Below, one piece after another: positions 32,487-39,876 of a DNA stretch of 64,000 bases. Source of the stretch: an uncultured Oscillospiraceae bacterium. Lineage in GTDB: Bacteria; Bacillota; Clostridia; Oscillospirales; Oscillospiraceae. The first letter of the stretch is position 1, and the number at the start of each line of letters is the position of its first letter. The stretch lies in contig CALXDH010000004.1 in NCBI GenBank assembly GCA_944387015.1, positions 1 to 64,000 of the forward strand, read 5' to 3'. The position numbers and the translations under genes are program-made. The notes beneath the pieces are model-generated. The model was given only the letters and a program-made list of their open reading frames with translations. It did not search any database and was not told the DNA's origin.

Positions 32487-34230
32487 GACGCAGCTCCTGC
32501 GTCCGGACCAACGCCGCGTAAGCGCCGTTCTTGGCCATCAGTTCCTCATGGGAGCCCAGCTCCGCGATGCGGCCGTCCTCCACGACAGCGATCCGGTCGG
32601 CATTGCGGACGGTGGAGAGCCGGTGTGCAATGATGATGGTGGTGCGGCCCTTGGAGAGTTTTTCAAACGTCTCCTGGAGCTTGGCCTCTGTCACGCTGTC
32701 CAGAGCGGAGGTTGCCTCGTCCAGAATCAGCACCGGCGGGTCCTTCAGGAAAATCCGGGCAATGGAGATCCGCTGCTTCTGTCCGCCGGAGAGCAGGGTC
32801 CCCCGCTCGCCCACATAGGTGTTGAAGCCCTCAGGCATCGCCACGATGTCATCGTAGATCTCCGCCAGCCTTGCCGCCTGGGCCACCTCTTCCTCCGTGG
32901 CGCCGGGCTTGCCATAGCGGATATTCTCCAGGATGCTGGCGGCAAAGAGGAACACCTCCTGCTGCACCACACCCACGTTTTGCCGGAGGGACTCCTGGGT
33001 CACGGTGCGCACGTCCTGCCCATCGATGCAGATGGCGCCCTCGGTCACGTCATAGAACCGGGGGATCAGCTGGCAGAGGGTGGACTTGCCGCCGCCGGAG
33101 GGGCCCACCACCGCCACGGTCTCGCCGGGACGAATGTGGAGATCCACATCGTGGAGCACCGGCAGGTCGTCTTCATAGGCAAAGCTCACATGGTCCACGT
33201 CGATCCGGCCCTCCACCCGCGTAAGCGCTTTGGCGTCGGGGGCGTCCTTCATGTTGGGTTCCTCCCGCATCAGCTGGATGAACCGGGAAAGGCCCGCTGT
33301 TCCGTTGGCAAAGAGCTCGGCAAAGGTGGAGAGCTTGCGCACAGGATTGACAAAGGCAGTGATATACAGGCTGAAGGTAATGAGGTCCACCGTGTCCATA
33401 CGGCCCTGCATGATGAGGTAGCCGCCCACAGAGATCACCGCCACAGAGAGGATGCACAAAAAGAACTCCATCACCGCATTGAAGCGGCCCATGGCGCGGT
33501 GAAAAGCCCGTTTGGAGGTCTTGTAGCTGTTATTGGAGGTGTCGAATTTCCGCAGCTCCGCCTCCTCATTGGCAAATGCCTTGGCAGTCCGGATGCCGGA
33601 GAGGCCGGATTCGATGTCCGCATTGATGGTGGCGGTGCGCTGCTTGACCTTGAGAGAGGCATCCTGCATGGACTTCCGGCAGCGCCAGACCACCAGGAAG
33701 AACACGGGGATGATGAGGGTGATCACCAAGGCCAGCTGCCACTGAATGGTGAACATAATGGCTAAAGCGCCCACTATCGTGACACCGGAGATGAAAATAT
33801 CCTCCGGACCGTGATGCGCCAGCTCCGTAATATCGAAAAGGTCCGCCGTCAGACGGCTCATCAGCTGGCCTGTACGGTTGCGGTCGTAATAGTCGAAACT
33901 CAGCTCCTGCATATGCCGGAACAGATCCCGGCGGATGTCCGCCTCCACCAGGATGCCGAAGGTATGGCCGTAGTAGCAAATGATGTACGTGAACAACGAC
34001 CGCAGAAGGTAGGCGGCAAACACCACCGCCATCACCGCAAAAAAGGTTCCGTACGCACTGGTGGGCAGCAGCTCATACATGCACCAGCGGGAGACTGCCG
34101 GGAACGCCAGATCAATGAGCGAAATGGCCAGTGCACAGCAAAGGTCCAGAATGAACAGCTTCCGGTGAGGTTTGAAATAAGACAAAAAGATCTGCAGAGA
34201 GGATTTCTGCTGAAACTCTCGTGTCGTCAT
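32479..34230 (-). CDS. ABC exporter, fused permease-ATPase
   Basis: A 583-residue half-transporter. Residues 1-315 are the six-helix type-1 exporter domain. The ATPase follows with Walker A GPSGGGKST near 375, the signature LLSGGQKQR, Walker B PVLILDEATSALD and the H-loop IIIAHRLST. It works as a homodimer or with another half not present here. Substrates of this MsbA/LmrA-like group include lipids and drugs and cannot be assigned. It starts the cluster ABC-ylmH-DUF896-xpaC-like. Confidence 0.93.
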   Translation of the reverse strand: MTTREFQQKSSLQIFLSYFKPHRKLFILDLCCALAISLIDLAFPAVSRWCMYELLPTSAYGTFFAVMAVVFAAYLLRSLFTYIICYYGHTFGILVEADIRRDLFRHMQELSFDYYDRNRTGQLMSRLTADLFDITELAHHGPEDIFISGVTIVGALAIMFTIQWQLALVITLIIPVFFLVVWRCRKSMQDASLKVKQRTATINADIESGLSGIRTAKAFANEEAELRKFDTSNNSYKTSKRAFHRAMGRFNAVMEFFLCILSVAVISVGGYLIMQGRMDTVDLITFSLYITAFVNPVRKLSTFAELFANGTAGLSRFIQLMREEPNMKDAPDAKALTRVEGRIDVDHVSFAYEDDLPVLHDVDLHIRPGETVAVVGPSGGGKSTLCQLIPRFYDVTEGAICIDGQDVRTVTQESLRQNVGVVQQEVFLFAASILENIRYGKPGATEEEVAQAARLAEIYDDIVAMPEGFNTYVGERGTLLSGGQKQRISIARIFLKDPPVLILDEATSALDSVTEAKLQETFEKLSKGRTTIIIAHRLSTVRNADRIAVVEDGRIAELGSHEELMAKNGAYAALVRTQELRHG

Positions 34231-34299
34231 AGTACGCTCCTTTTTTCTATGAGAATACGGGATATATCATATCATGATTCCCTGGCCGATGCAATGCAA

Positions 34300-34330
34300 A
34301 TCCCCGGATGCCGCGGCATCCGGGGATCTG
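34300..34330 (-). terminator. Probable terminator of the Ig-like domain gene
   Basis: ATCCCCGGATGCC pairs with GGCATCCGGGGAT around a GC centre. The following minus-strand tract (TTTGC) is short, so termination strength is uncertain. Confidence 0.55.
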
Positions 34331-34343
34331 AAAACGCCAATGA

Positions 34344-35282
34344 TCATTTTGTCACGCGGACGATACACTCCAGCACCTTGCCGTCCACCGTAGCCGTAAT
34401 GGTGGTGGTTCCTGCAGAGACTGCCTTCACCACTCCACTGCCGGAGACCGTGGCGATACCGGTATTCTTGGAGGCCCAGGTAACGGACGACGTCGTCCCG
34501 CTCACCTTCAGCTGTACGTCCGGATCTCCCACATGGGTGGTAAAGTCCGTGCTGCTGAGCTTGGGCGCGGAGCTGGAGGGGGTGGTGGTCGTCTGTCCGC
34601 TGCTGGTTCCGCCTTTCACCCGCACCATGCAGGTGCCCTTGCCGCTGCCGTCCGTCACCGTAATGGTAGCCTGGCCGGCGGAGACTGCGGATACCTTGCC
34701 GTCCGCGTCCACCGTGGCGATGCTCTCATCACTGCTGCTCCAGGTATAGCTGCCGGAACCGCCGGAAGCGGTCAGCGGAATGGGGTCATCCCCCACCGAC
34801 ATGGTAAATTCCGTTTTGGGGGAACCCAGGTAGGACATGGTCAGCGTTTCCGGCAGGGCGGTGAGATCCGTCTCTTCGGCGGTGTCTCCGGTACCTTCCC
34901 CATCGTCCTGATCGTCGGTGTCCGCACCGACCTCCGGTGCAGTCGTATCCTCATCCTCATTTTCATCCAGTGTCGGCGGCGCAGGCGTCACTTCCTCCGT
35001 ACCCGGGTCCTCTGTCTGGTCCCCCGCCAGCTGGTTGGCAATTTTATCGCCAAAGAGCAGGTAAACCAAAAGGGCGGCCATGATCAGGATCAGGATCACC
35101 AGAATGGGGCTGAGCAGATTGGGCTGTCCCCGCTTGTTGCCCGAGGAAGCCCGTTTGCCTCCTCTTCCACCGCGGCGGAGCTGATTTCCCCGCTGCAAAG
35201 CGGCCTCTTCCTCACAGAAGGGGCAGCTCTTATAGGTATCTGAATAATTCTCCCCGCAGATGGGGCAGCGCTTCATGGCCAT
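34344..35282 (-). CDS. Zinc-ribbon membrane protein with two bacterial Ig-like domains
   Basis: A 312-residue protein. The N terminus is a zinc ribbon with Cys6, Cys9, Cys20 and Cys23. A single membrane helix lies at about 58-77. An acidic, T/E/D-rich stalk of about 65 residues follows. Two Big_2 immunoglobulin-like domains end the protein, shown by SSSDESIATVDADGKVSAVSAG and SKNTGIATVSGSGVVKAVSAG. The topology implies a cytosolic ribbon and extracellular Ig domains. Function is unknown; a surface sensor or stalk protein is possible. ATG 35282 has GGGGAGGA upstream. Confidence 0.83.
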   Translation of the reverse strand: MAMKRCPICGENYSDTYKSCPFCEEEAALQRGNQLRRGGRGGKRASSGNKRGQPNLLSPILVILILIMAALLVYLLFGDKIANQLAGDQTEDPGTEEVTPAPPTLDENEDEDTTAPEVGADTDDQDDGEGTGDTAEETDLTALPETLTMSYLGSPKTEFTMSVGDDPIPLTASGGSGSYTWSSSDESIATVDADGKVSAVSAGQATITVTDGSGKGTCMVRVKGGTSSGQTTTTPSSSAPKLSSTDFTTHVGDPDVQLKVSGTTSSVTWASKNTGIATVSGSGVVKAVSAGTTTITATVDGKVLECIVRVTK

Positions 35283-35397
35283 AATCTTCCTCCCCGCCGG
35301 ATCAGCATTTTACAATTTACATAATATCGGCTTTCCTCTACGCCGTCAAGCCTGCCGCCGAAATTTCGGGAAATTTCCCGCAGAAGGTCGGCAGCTC

Positions 35398-35427
35398 TTG
35401 CTTTTGGGCGAGCAGCTTTATTATAAT
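35398..35427 (+). promoter_or_regulatory. Promoter of the uridine kinase gene
   Basis: TTGCTT at 35398-35403 and a consensus TATAAT at 35422-35427 are 18 bases apart. The roughly 55-base leader contains a GGCGG/CCGCC hairpin near 35442-35458 without a T-run. Confidence 0.65.
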
Positions 35428-35488
35428 AAACGAAAGAGCAGGCGGTTTTGTTCCGCCCTTGAGGACAAATAAAGGAGGATTTGGGGAG

Positions 35489-36106
35489 ATGAGCACGATT
35501 CTCATCGGCATTGCCGGCGGCACCGGCTCCGGTAAAACCACCCTTACCCGGCATCTGAAGGAGCATTTCGGCGAGGATGTGACCGTCATTGGCCACGACA
35601 GCTATTACAAGCGGCAGTTCGGGAAAAGTTATGAGGAACGGGCCAAGGTCAACTATGACCACCCCAGCGCCTTCGACACGGAGCTGCTGATCGAACACCT
35701 GCGGCAGCTGAAGGCTGGTCATCCCGTAGAGTGCCCGGTCTACTCCTACAAGGACCACAACCGCACGGACGAGACCGTGACCATTTATCCCACCAAGGTC
35801 ATCATCGTGGAGGGGATCCTGATTTTCCAAAATCCCACTTTGCGGGAGATGCTTGACATCAAGATCTTCGTGGAGACCGATGCCGACGTCCGCATCCTCC
35901 GCCGCTGCCTGCGGGACGTGGAGGAACGGGGCCGCACCCTTCAGTCCGTGGTGGACCAGTATCTGACCACGGTCAAGCCCATGCACGAGCAATACGTGGA
36001 ACCCTCCCGGAAGTACGCGGACATCGTGGTTTTGGAGGGCGGCCACAATCTGGTGGCCCTGGACATGATCATGCAGCGGATCCAGCACCATATCGACGAG
36101 GACTGA
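35489..36106 (+). CDS. udk: Uridine kinase
   Basis: A 205-residue P-loop kinase that phosphorylates uridine and cytidine to the monophosphates in pyrimidine salvage. The P-loop GIAGGTGSGKTT is at 6-17; HDSYYK, the NYDHPSAFDTELL substrate region, the VEGILIF strand and RRCLRDVEERGR are intact. ATG 35489 is preferred over an in-frame ATG at 35459 because AAAGGAGG lies between them. It is a single gene. Confidence 0.95.
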   Translation: MSTILIGIAGGTGSGKTTLTRHLKEHFGEDVTVIGHDSYYKRQFGKSYEERAKVNYDHPSAFDTELLIEHLRQLKAGHPVECPVYSYKDHNRTDETVTIYPTKVIIVEGILIFQNPTLREMLDIKIFVETDADVRILRRCLRDVEERGRTLQSVVDQYLTTVKPMHEQYVEPSRKYADIVVLEGGHNLVALDMIMQRIQHHIDED

Positions 36107-36124
36107 ACCGATTCTTAAAACAGC

Positions 36125-36155
36125 AAAAAGGAGCCGCAATGCGGCTCCTTTTTTT
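36125..36155. terminator. Bidirectional intrinsic terminator after udk
   Basis: AAAAGGAGCCGC pairs with GCGGCTCCTTTT around AAT, followed by a T-run on the plus strand. It also faces the second chromate transporter operon. Confidence 0.85.
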
Positions 36156-36226
36156 ACTGCGTATCCGGCAGAAAAGTTTCCTGTATCAACATCTGCCGAC
36201 TCGAAAAATACGTGTGCTGTCCGCCG

Positions 36227-37396
36227 GGCTCTTACACGCCGGCGAAATGAAATGCCACGCCCACCACGGCGGAGAGGACGATGAATACGATGGGATGCAG
36301 CTTCTTCGTGGGCTTGACCCAGTTGGTCAGCACCAGCAGCACTGCCGCCAGAGCGAGGCCTCGCCAGTCGAAGAGGCTCCCGTCCAAAGCGTACCGGTTC
36401 ACGATGCCCCCCTCGCTGGTCCCCAGGGACACCACATGGGTCAGCACCTCCAGCACCACTGCCACACAGGCCGCGCCGATCAGTCCCGTGGACGCCGGAC
36501 GCAGCCCGTAGAAGGCGTTGTTCACATACCGGCTGTCCCGGAACTTCTTGAGCATCGCCGCCACGATCAAAATCACCACGATGGCCGGCGTCACCTCGCC
36601 GATGGTCGCCACCAACGCGCCCAGGACAGCGCCTGCCGTCCCGCCATGGCTGCTGCCCACTGTGAACCCCACGTAGGTCGCCATGTTGATGCCGATAGGT
36701 CCCGGCGTGGACTCCGACACCGCCAGCATGTTCATCAGATCCGCCTGGGTGTACCATCCCGTGCTCTCTCCGATGTCATGGAGAAACGGCAGCGTGGCCA
36801 TACCGCCGCCTACCGCAAACAATCCCGTTTTGAAAAACTCCCAGAACAGACGCAGATAGACGCTCATGCTTTCCGCACCTCCCAGTTCTTCAGGACGATC
36901 CCCGCCAGCGCTGCGCCGATCACGAACCACACCGGCGAGAGGTCCAGAAATACACCGCCCAGCAGAACCAGCACGAAGATCACCGCTGTCCGCTTATCCA
37001 CCACCGACTTTTTCAGCAGCTTCGATACGGCGTTGAAAATCAGTACGCACACGCACACCTGGATGCCCGCGAAAGCGTTCTGCACCCACGCAAGGTCCGA
37101 AAAGTTGGTGATCAGTCCCGCCAGGATGGAGATGATGACCAGGGACGGGAACACCACCCCCAGCGTCGCCACGATGCCTCCTGCGATCCCCGCGTACTTC
37201 TGCCCGATGAACGTCGCCGTATTCACCGCGATGATGCCCGGCGTACACTGCCCGATGGCAAAATAGTCCACCAGCTCCTCTTCTGTTGCCCAGTGCTTGT
37301 TGTCCACCACTTCCCGCTGCAAGATCGGCAGCATCGCCATTCCGCCGCCGAACGTCATCACGCCCATTTTCGCAAAGGTCCAGAACAGCGTCCACA
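36227..37396. repeat. Direct repeat copy 2 (chromate transporter pair)
   Basis: This is the second copy of the segment at 28066-29235, in the same orientation. The match stops abruptly at 37396 on the 5' side of the genes. On the 3' side it decays over the last 75 bases. The upstream region with the LysR gene is not repeated. Confidence 0.9.
36232..36867 (-). CDS. Chromate transporter, half-size subunit (second gene, copy 2)
   Basis: A 211-residue CHR-family protein, the near-identical duplicate of the gene at 28071-28706. Differences are confined to the last 25 residues (K for N, A for V, H for R). It overlaps the first gene by four bases as in copy 1. No regulator lies next to this copy. 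Confidence 0.87.
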   Translation of the reverse strand: MSVYLRLFWEFFKTGLFAVGGGMATLPFLHDIGESTGWYTQADLMNMLAVSESTPGPIGINMATYVGFTVGSSHGGTAGAVLGALVATIGEVTPAIVVILIVAAMLKKFRDSRYVNNAFYGLRPASTGLIGAACVAVVLEVLTHVVSLGTSEGGIVNRYALDGSLFDWRGLALAAVLLVLTNWVKPTKKLHPIVFIVLSAVVGVAFHFAGV

Positions 37397-37406
37397 ACTC
37401 TTTCAA
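36864..37406 (-). CDS. Chromate transporter, half-size subunit (first gene, copy 2)
   Basis: A 180-residue CHR-family protein identical to the copy at 28703-29257 except for its first few residues (MKELWTL instead of MKQKFSMLWTL). The start is read as TTG 37406, nine bases after GGGAGG. The GTG at 37430 is an alternative. It lies 79 bases after birA, from which it is separated by a hairpin terminator, and I see no good promoter for it. Confidence 0.82.
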   Translation of the reverse strand: MKELWTLFWTFAKMGVMTFGGGMAMLPILQREVVDNKHWATEEELVDYFAIGQCTPGIIAVNTATFIGQKYAGIAGGIVATLGVVFPSLVIISILAGLITNFSDLAWVQNAFAGIQVCVCVLIFNAVSKLLKKSVVDKRTAVIFVLVLLGGVFLDLSPVWFVIGAALAGIVLKNWEVRKA

Positions 37407-37445
37407 CTTCCAATTCCTCCCTGTCTCCACATATTCTCATTCCGC

Positions 37446-37484
37446 AAAGCGGCAGGCACGCGGCGAAAGCCGCATGCCTGCCGG
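37446..37484 (-). terminator. Probable terminator of birA
   Basis: GGCAGGCACGCGGC pairs with GCCGCATGCCTGCC around a GAAA loop. The tract after it on the minus strand is weakly T-rich (GCTTTGCG). Confidence 0.6.
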
Positions 37485-37485
37485 C

Positions 37486-38490
37486 TTATTCCACATACCC
37501 GTACAGCCCCCGTACCGAGACCTCACCGGAATGCACGGTTCGGCGGCTTCCGTCCGCCATCCGAACCACCAGTCCAAAGTCCTCGTCCAGATCCTCCGCC
37601 ACCGCCGGCTGACGGGTCCCGTCCGGAAGCAGCAGCTGTACCTGGCGTCCCAGGTTCACACAGTCCCGGCGACAGGCCGCAAGATACGGTTCCGTATCCC
37701 CCGACAGCAGTGCCGCATACAGCCGGTCCAGGGCCTCGATCTCGGCAGCCGCCAACGCAGGACGGGACACCGGATGGCCCAGCTCCTGCAAAAGCGATGT
37801 GGCCACCGGCCGCACCTCCGGTGCAAAGTCCTCCGCCCGCTGCCCCACGTTCACGCCAATGCCCACCGCCAGATACTGCAGCCGGCCGGACTCTCCTTCC
37901 AGCGAAAGCTCCGTCAAAATGCCGCAGAGCTTCTTCCCGTTCAGCACCGGATCATTGGGCCACTTCAGTCCGGGCCGCACACCGCAGATCTGCTCCACCG
38001 CCTCGCACACGGCCACGCCGGCCATGGCGGTCACCATCATCAGCCGATCAGGGGGGAGCTGGGGCCGCAGCAAGGCGGTGAGGTAAATTCCCTGGTCCCG
38101 GGGGGACTGGAATACCCGGTTCATCCGCCCCCGGCCCGCCGTCTGGCAGTTGGCCACCACCACGGTGCCGTCCTGGGCGCCTTCCAGCGCCAGCTGCTTG
38201 ACCCGGGTGTTGGTGGAATCCACCTGATCGTAGCAAAAAAGCATTCGCCCTACCCGTTCCACCGGGTGGAGGAAGCTGCGGATCTCCGGCTCCGTCAGCG
38301 CATCCGGGACCCCTGTGAGCCGGTATCCCTGACCAGCACGGGCCTCAATGGAATAACCTTCCTGCCGCAGGGTATTGATGGCTTTCCACACGGCAGTGCG
38401 GCTGATGCCCAGCCGCTGACTGAGTTCCTCACCTGAAATGGGCTCTCCCATCTGCTTTCGCAAAAGGGCCAATACGCTCTGACGGCTCAC
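37486..38490 (-). CDS. birA: Bifunctional biotin-protein ligase and biotin operon repressor
   Basis: A 334-residue protein. Residues 1-60 form a winged helix-turn-helix (LLRKQMGEPISGEELSQRLGISRTAVWKAI), so it can bind DNA. The ligase domain carries STNTRVKQLA, the biotinyl-AMP loop GRGRMNRVF and KWPND, with a C-terminal SH3-like domain. It attaches biotin to carboxylases and, with biotinyl-AMP, represses biotin genes. The bioY operator at 19129-19160 is a likely target. The start is GTG 38490 with AGGAGGGAG upstream. Confidence 0.95.
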   Translation of the reverse strand: MSRQSVLALLRKQMGEPISGEELSQRLGISRTAVWKAINTLRQEGYSIEARAGQGYRLTGVPDALTEPEIRSFLHPVERVGRMLFCYDQVDSTNTRVKQLALEGAQDGTVVVANCQTAGRGRMNRVFQSPRDQGIYLTALLRPQLPPDRLMMVTAMAGVAVCEAVEQICGVRPGLKWPNDPVLNGKKLCGILTELSLEGESGRLQYLAVGIGVNVGQRAEDFAPEVRPVATSLLQELGHPVSRPALAAAEIEALDRLYAALLSGDTEPYLAACRRDCVNLGRQVQLLLPDGTRQPAVAEDLDEDFGLVVRMADGSRRTVHSGEVSVRGLYGYVE

Positions 38491-38525
38491 GGTACTCCCT
38501 CCTGTTGCATAAACACGTTCTTTGC

Positions 38526-38554
38526 AGTTTATCACGTTTCCGCCATCTTGTAAA
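38526..38554 (-). promoter_or_regulatory. Promoter of birA
   Basis: Minus-strand TTTACA (38549-38554) and extended TGATAAACT (TAAACT at 38526-38531) have a 17-base spacer. The -35 lies in GGTTTACAA, which looks like a BirA half-site, but no second half is present at the right distance. Confidence 0.6.
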
Positions 38555-38575
38555 CCGTCCCCCCGTTTTGCTGTA

Positions 38576-38608
38576 AAAAACGCCGCGGAGCAGTTGCTCC
38601 GCGGCAGT
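38576..38608 (-). terminator. Intrinsic terminator of the sortase gene
   Basis: On the minus strand GCCGCGGAGCAA pairs with TTGCTCCGCGGC (short CTG-type loop) and is followed by GTTTTTTAC. Confidence 0.85.
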
Positions 38609-38611
38609 GAT

Positions 38612-39763
38612 TCAAGCTGTTTCTTCTGCTGAAGGTAAAATCGGTCCCTCTTGTTCGTCCCCTTCAGGTGCCGGCGGAGCATCCTCTGCGGATCCAGCCT
38701 CTTCCGTCTGCTCTGTCTCCTGCGGCGTCTGTGCAGTTCCTGCCGACTGGGAGGAGTCCTGGGTCTGCGCACCGTTTACCGGCTCCTGCGGATCCACTGC
38801 TGTCGATGGAGCCTCACCGGCACCCTGATCCTGGGGCTGGCTCGGTGTCTGCGGCGGCTCTGCGGAAGGCACCGTTTCCTCCGGCGTGGTCTCCACAGGC
38901 GCCGACTCCTCCGGAGGCGTGGTTTCCTCCTGGGATCCTGCAGCTTCCGCTGCCGAATCCGAGGGTGCAACGCCTTTGAGTCTGGCCTGGACGACCCACC
39001 GGGTGGCATGTCCGTTTCCAGTGCAGGTAGACAGCGTCAGGATCTTGTCGTGGACCGTGGGGGTGATCCCGGTGTCGATCACCGACTGTCCCAAACAGTA
39101 GTCCAAAAATGCCTGCTTGGACGCATCCCCGGAAAAGCCGATCTGATACGTGGTTCCGGCGGTAGACACCTCATAGGCGGCAAAGATCTCATACTTATGG
39201 CTGCCGTTATCATCCGTGATGTACACATAGGGATGTGCCGCCCAGTAGCTTTGCTTCTTGTAGTTTTTCAGCGAGGCAAACATGGAGCCGTTATTCATCC
39301 GGTGCCCATAAATGATAGTGTTGAAATCACTGAAATCCGGACTGTTCTGATACTCCAGGAAAATCGCTCCCACGGCGCTGGTCCACTTTTTCCAGGTATG
39401 CTTGAGATAATACTGGTTGTCATCGCCCTGCACAAGCGGATAGGAGATGACGGTATTGGGGATGAGAATCCACCCCAGCACATCGCTGTTCACTTCCCGC
39501 AGAGCGGCGAAATCCATGTTGCGCAGCGCATCGGCATAGGGGTCCACATAAACGGGTGCATCCGTCTCTTCCGTCTCCTCGGTCTCTTCCAGCACAGGGT
39601 CCGGCAAATCACTCAGATCCGGCAGCTGCACCAGCTCTGCCGCCTCCGCATAAATCTCCTCGCCCTCTTTATATTCCATGGTACGGTAGATCACCATTCC
39701 CAGACTCCCGACAAAAATCAATGCCAGGAGCACCATCAGTCCGCGCCGGATCTTCCGCTTCAT
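38612..39763 (-). CDS. srtB: Class B sortase with long acidic C-terminal tail
   Basis: A 383-residue membrane-anchored transpeptidase. One N-terminal helix spans about residues 9-27. The sortase domain is about 85-262, with catalytic His154 (IIYGHRMNNGSMF), Cys247 (LTLSTCTG) and Arg255 (ATRWVVQAR). GWILIPNTVISYPLVQGDDNQYYL is typical of the class B group. The last 120 residues are P/E/T/Q/S-rich and disordered, which is unusual because class B enzymes normally stop soon after the arginine. It lies just downstream of the giant sortase substrate and has its own promoter, so it is the likely anchoring enzyme. Confidence 0.92.
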   Translation of the reverse strand: MKRKIRRGLMVLLALIFVGSLGMVIYRTMEYKEGEEIYAEAAELVQLPDLSDLPDPVLEETEETEETDAPVYVDPYADALRNMDFAALREVNSDVLGWILIPNTVISYPLVQGDDNQYYLKHTWKKWTSAVGAIFLEYQNSPDFSDFNTIIYGHRMNNGSMFASLKNYKKQSYWAAHPYVYITDDNGSHKYEIFAAYEVSTAGTTYQIGFSGDASKQAFLDYCLGQSVIDTGITPTVHDKILTLSTCTGNGHATRWVVQARLKGVAPSDSAAEAAGSQEETTPPEESAPVETTPEETVPSAEPPQTPSQPQDQGAGEAPSTAVDPQEPVNGAQTQDSSQSAGTAQTPQETEQTEEAGSAEDAPPAPEGDEQEGPILPSAEETA

Positions 39764-39803
39764 CGTGTCATCCCCCTTCCGGGCTTACAGGTTTGCTGCT
39801 CGT

Positions 39804-39832
39804 ATTATACCGTTTTTTCCGGGAATGCGCAA
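39804..39832 (-). promoter_or_regulatory. Promoter of the sortase gene
   Basis: Minus-strand TTGCGC (39827-39832) and a consensus TATAAT (39804-39809) are separated by 17 bases. It sits right after the hairpin that follows the adhesin gene. Confidence 0.75.
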
Positions 39833-39860
39833 GGACCCGGGCCGTCTGGCCCGGGTCCTT
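39833..39860 (-). terminator. Hairpin after the adhesin gene
   Basis: GGACCCGGGCC pairs with GGCCCGGGTCC around a four-base loop. It lacks a strong T-run (TTGCGC follows), so some readthrough into the sortase gene is likely. Confidence 0.55.
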
Positions 39861-39876
39861 TGCAGATGCGCATACA

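Noticed and set aside
38526-38557. BirA operator upstream of birA
   Set aside because: Only one half-site (GGTTTACAA on the minus strand) is present, and no matching half lies 14-16 bases away; it is simply part of the -35 region.
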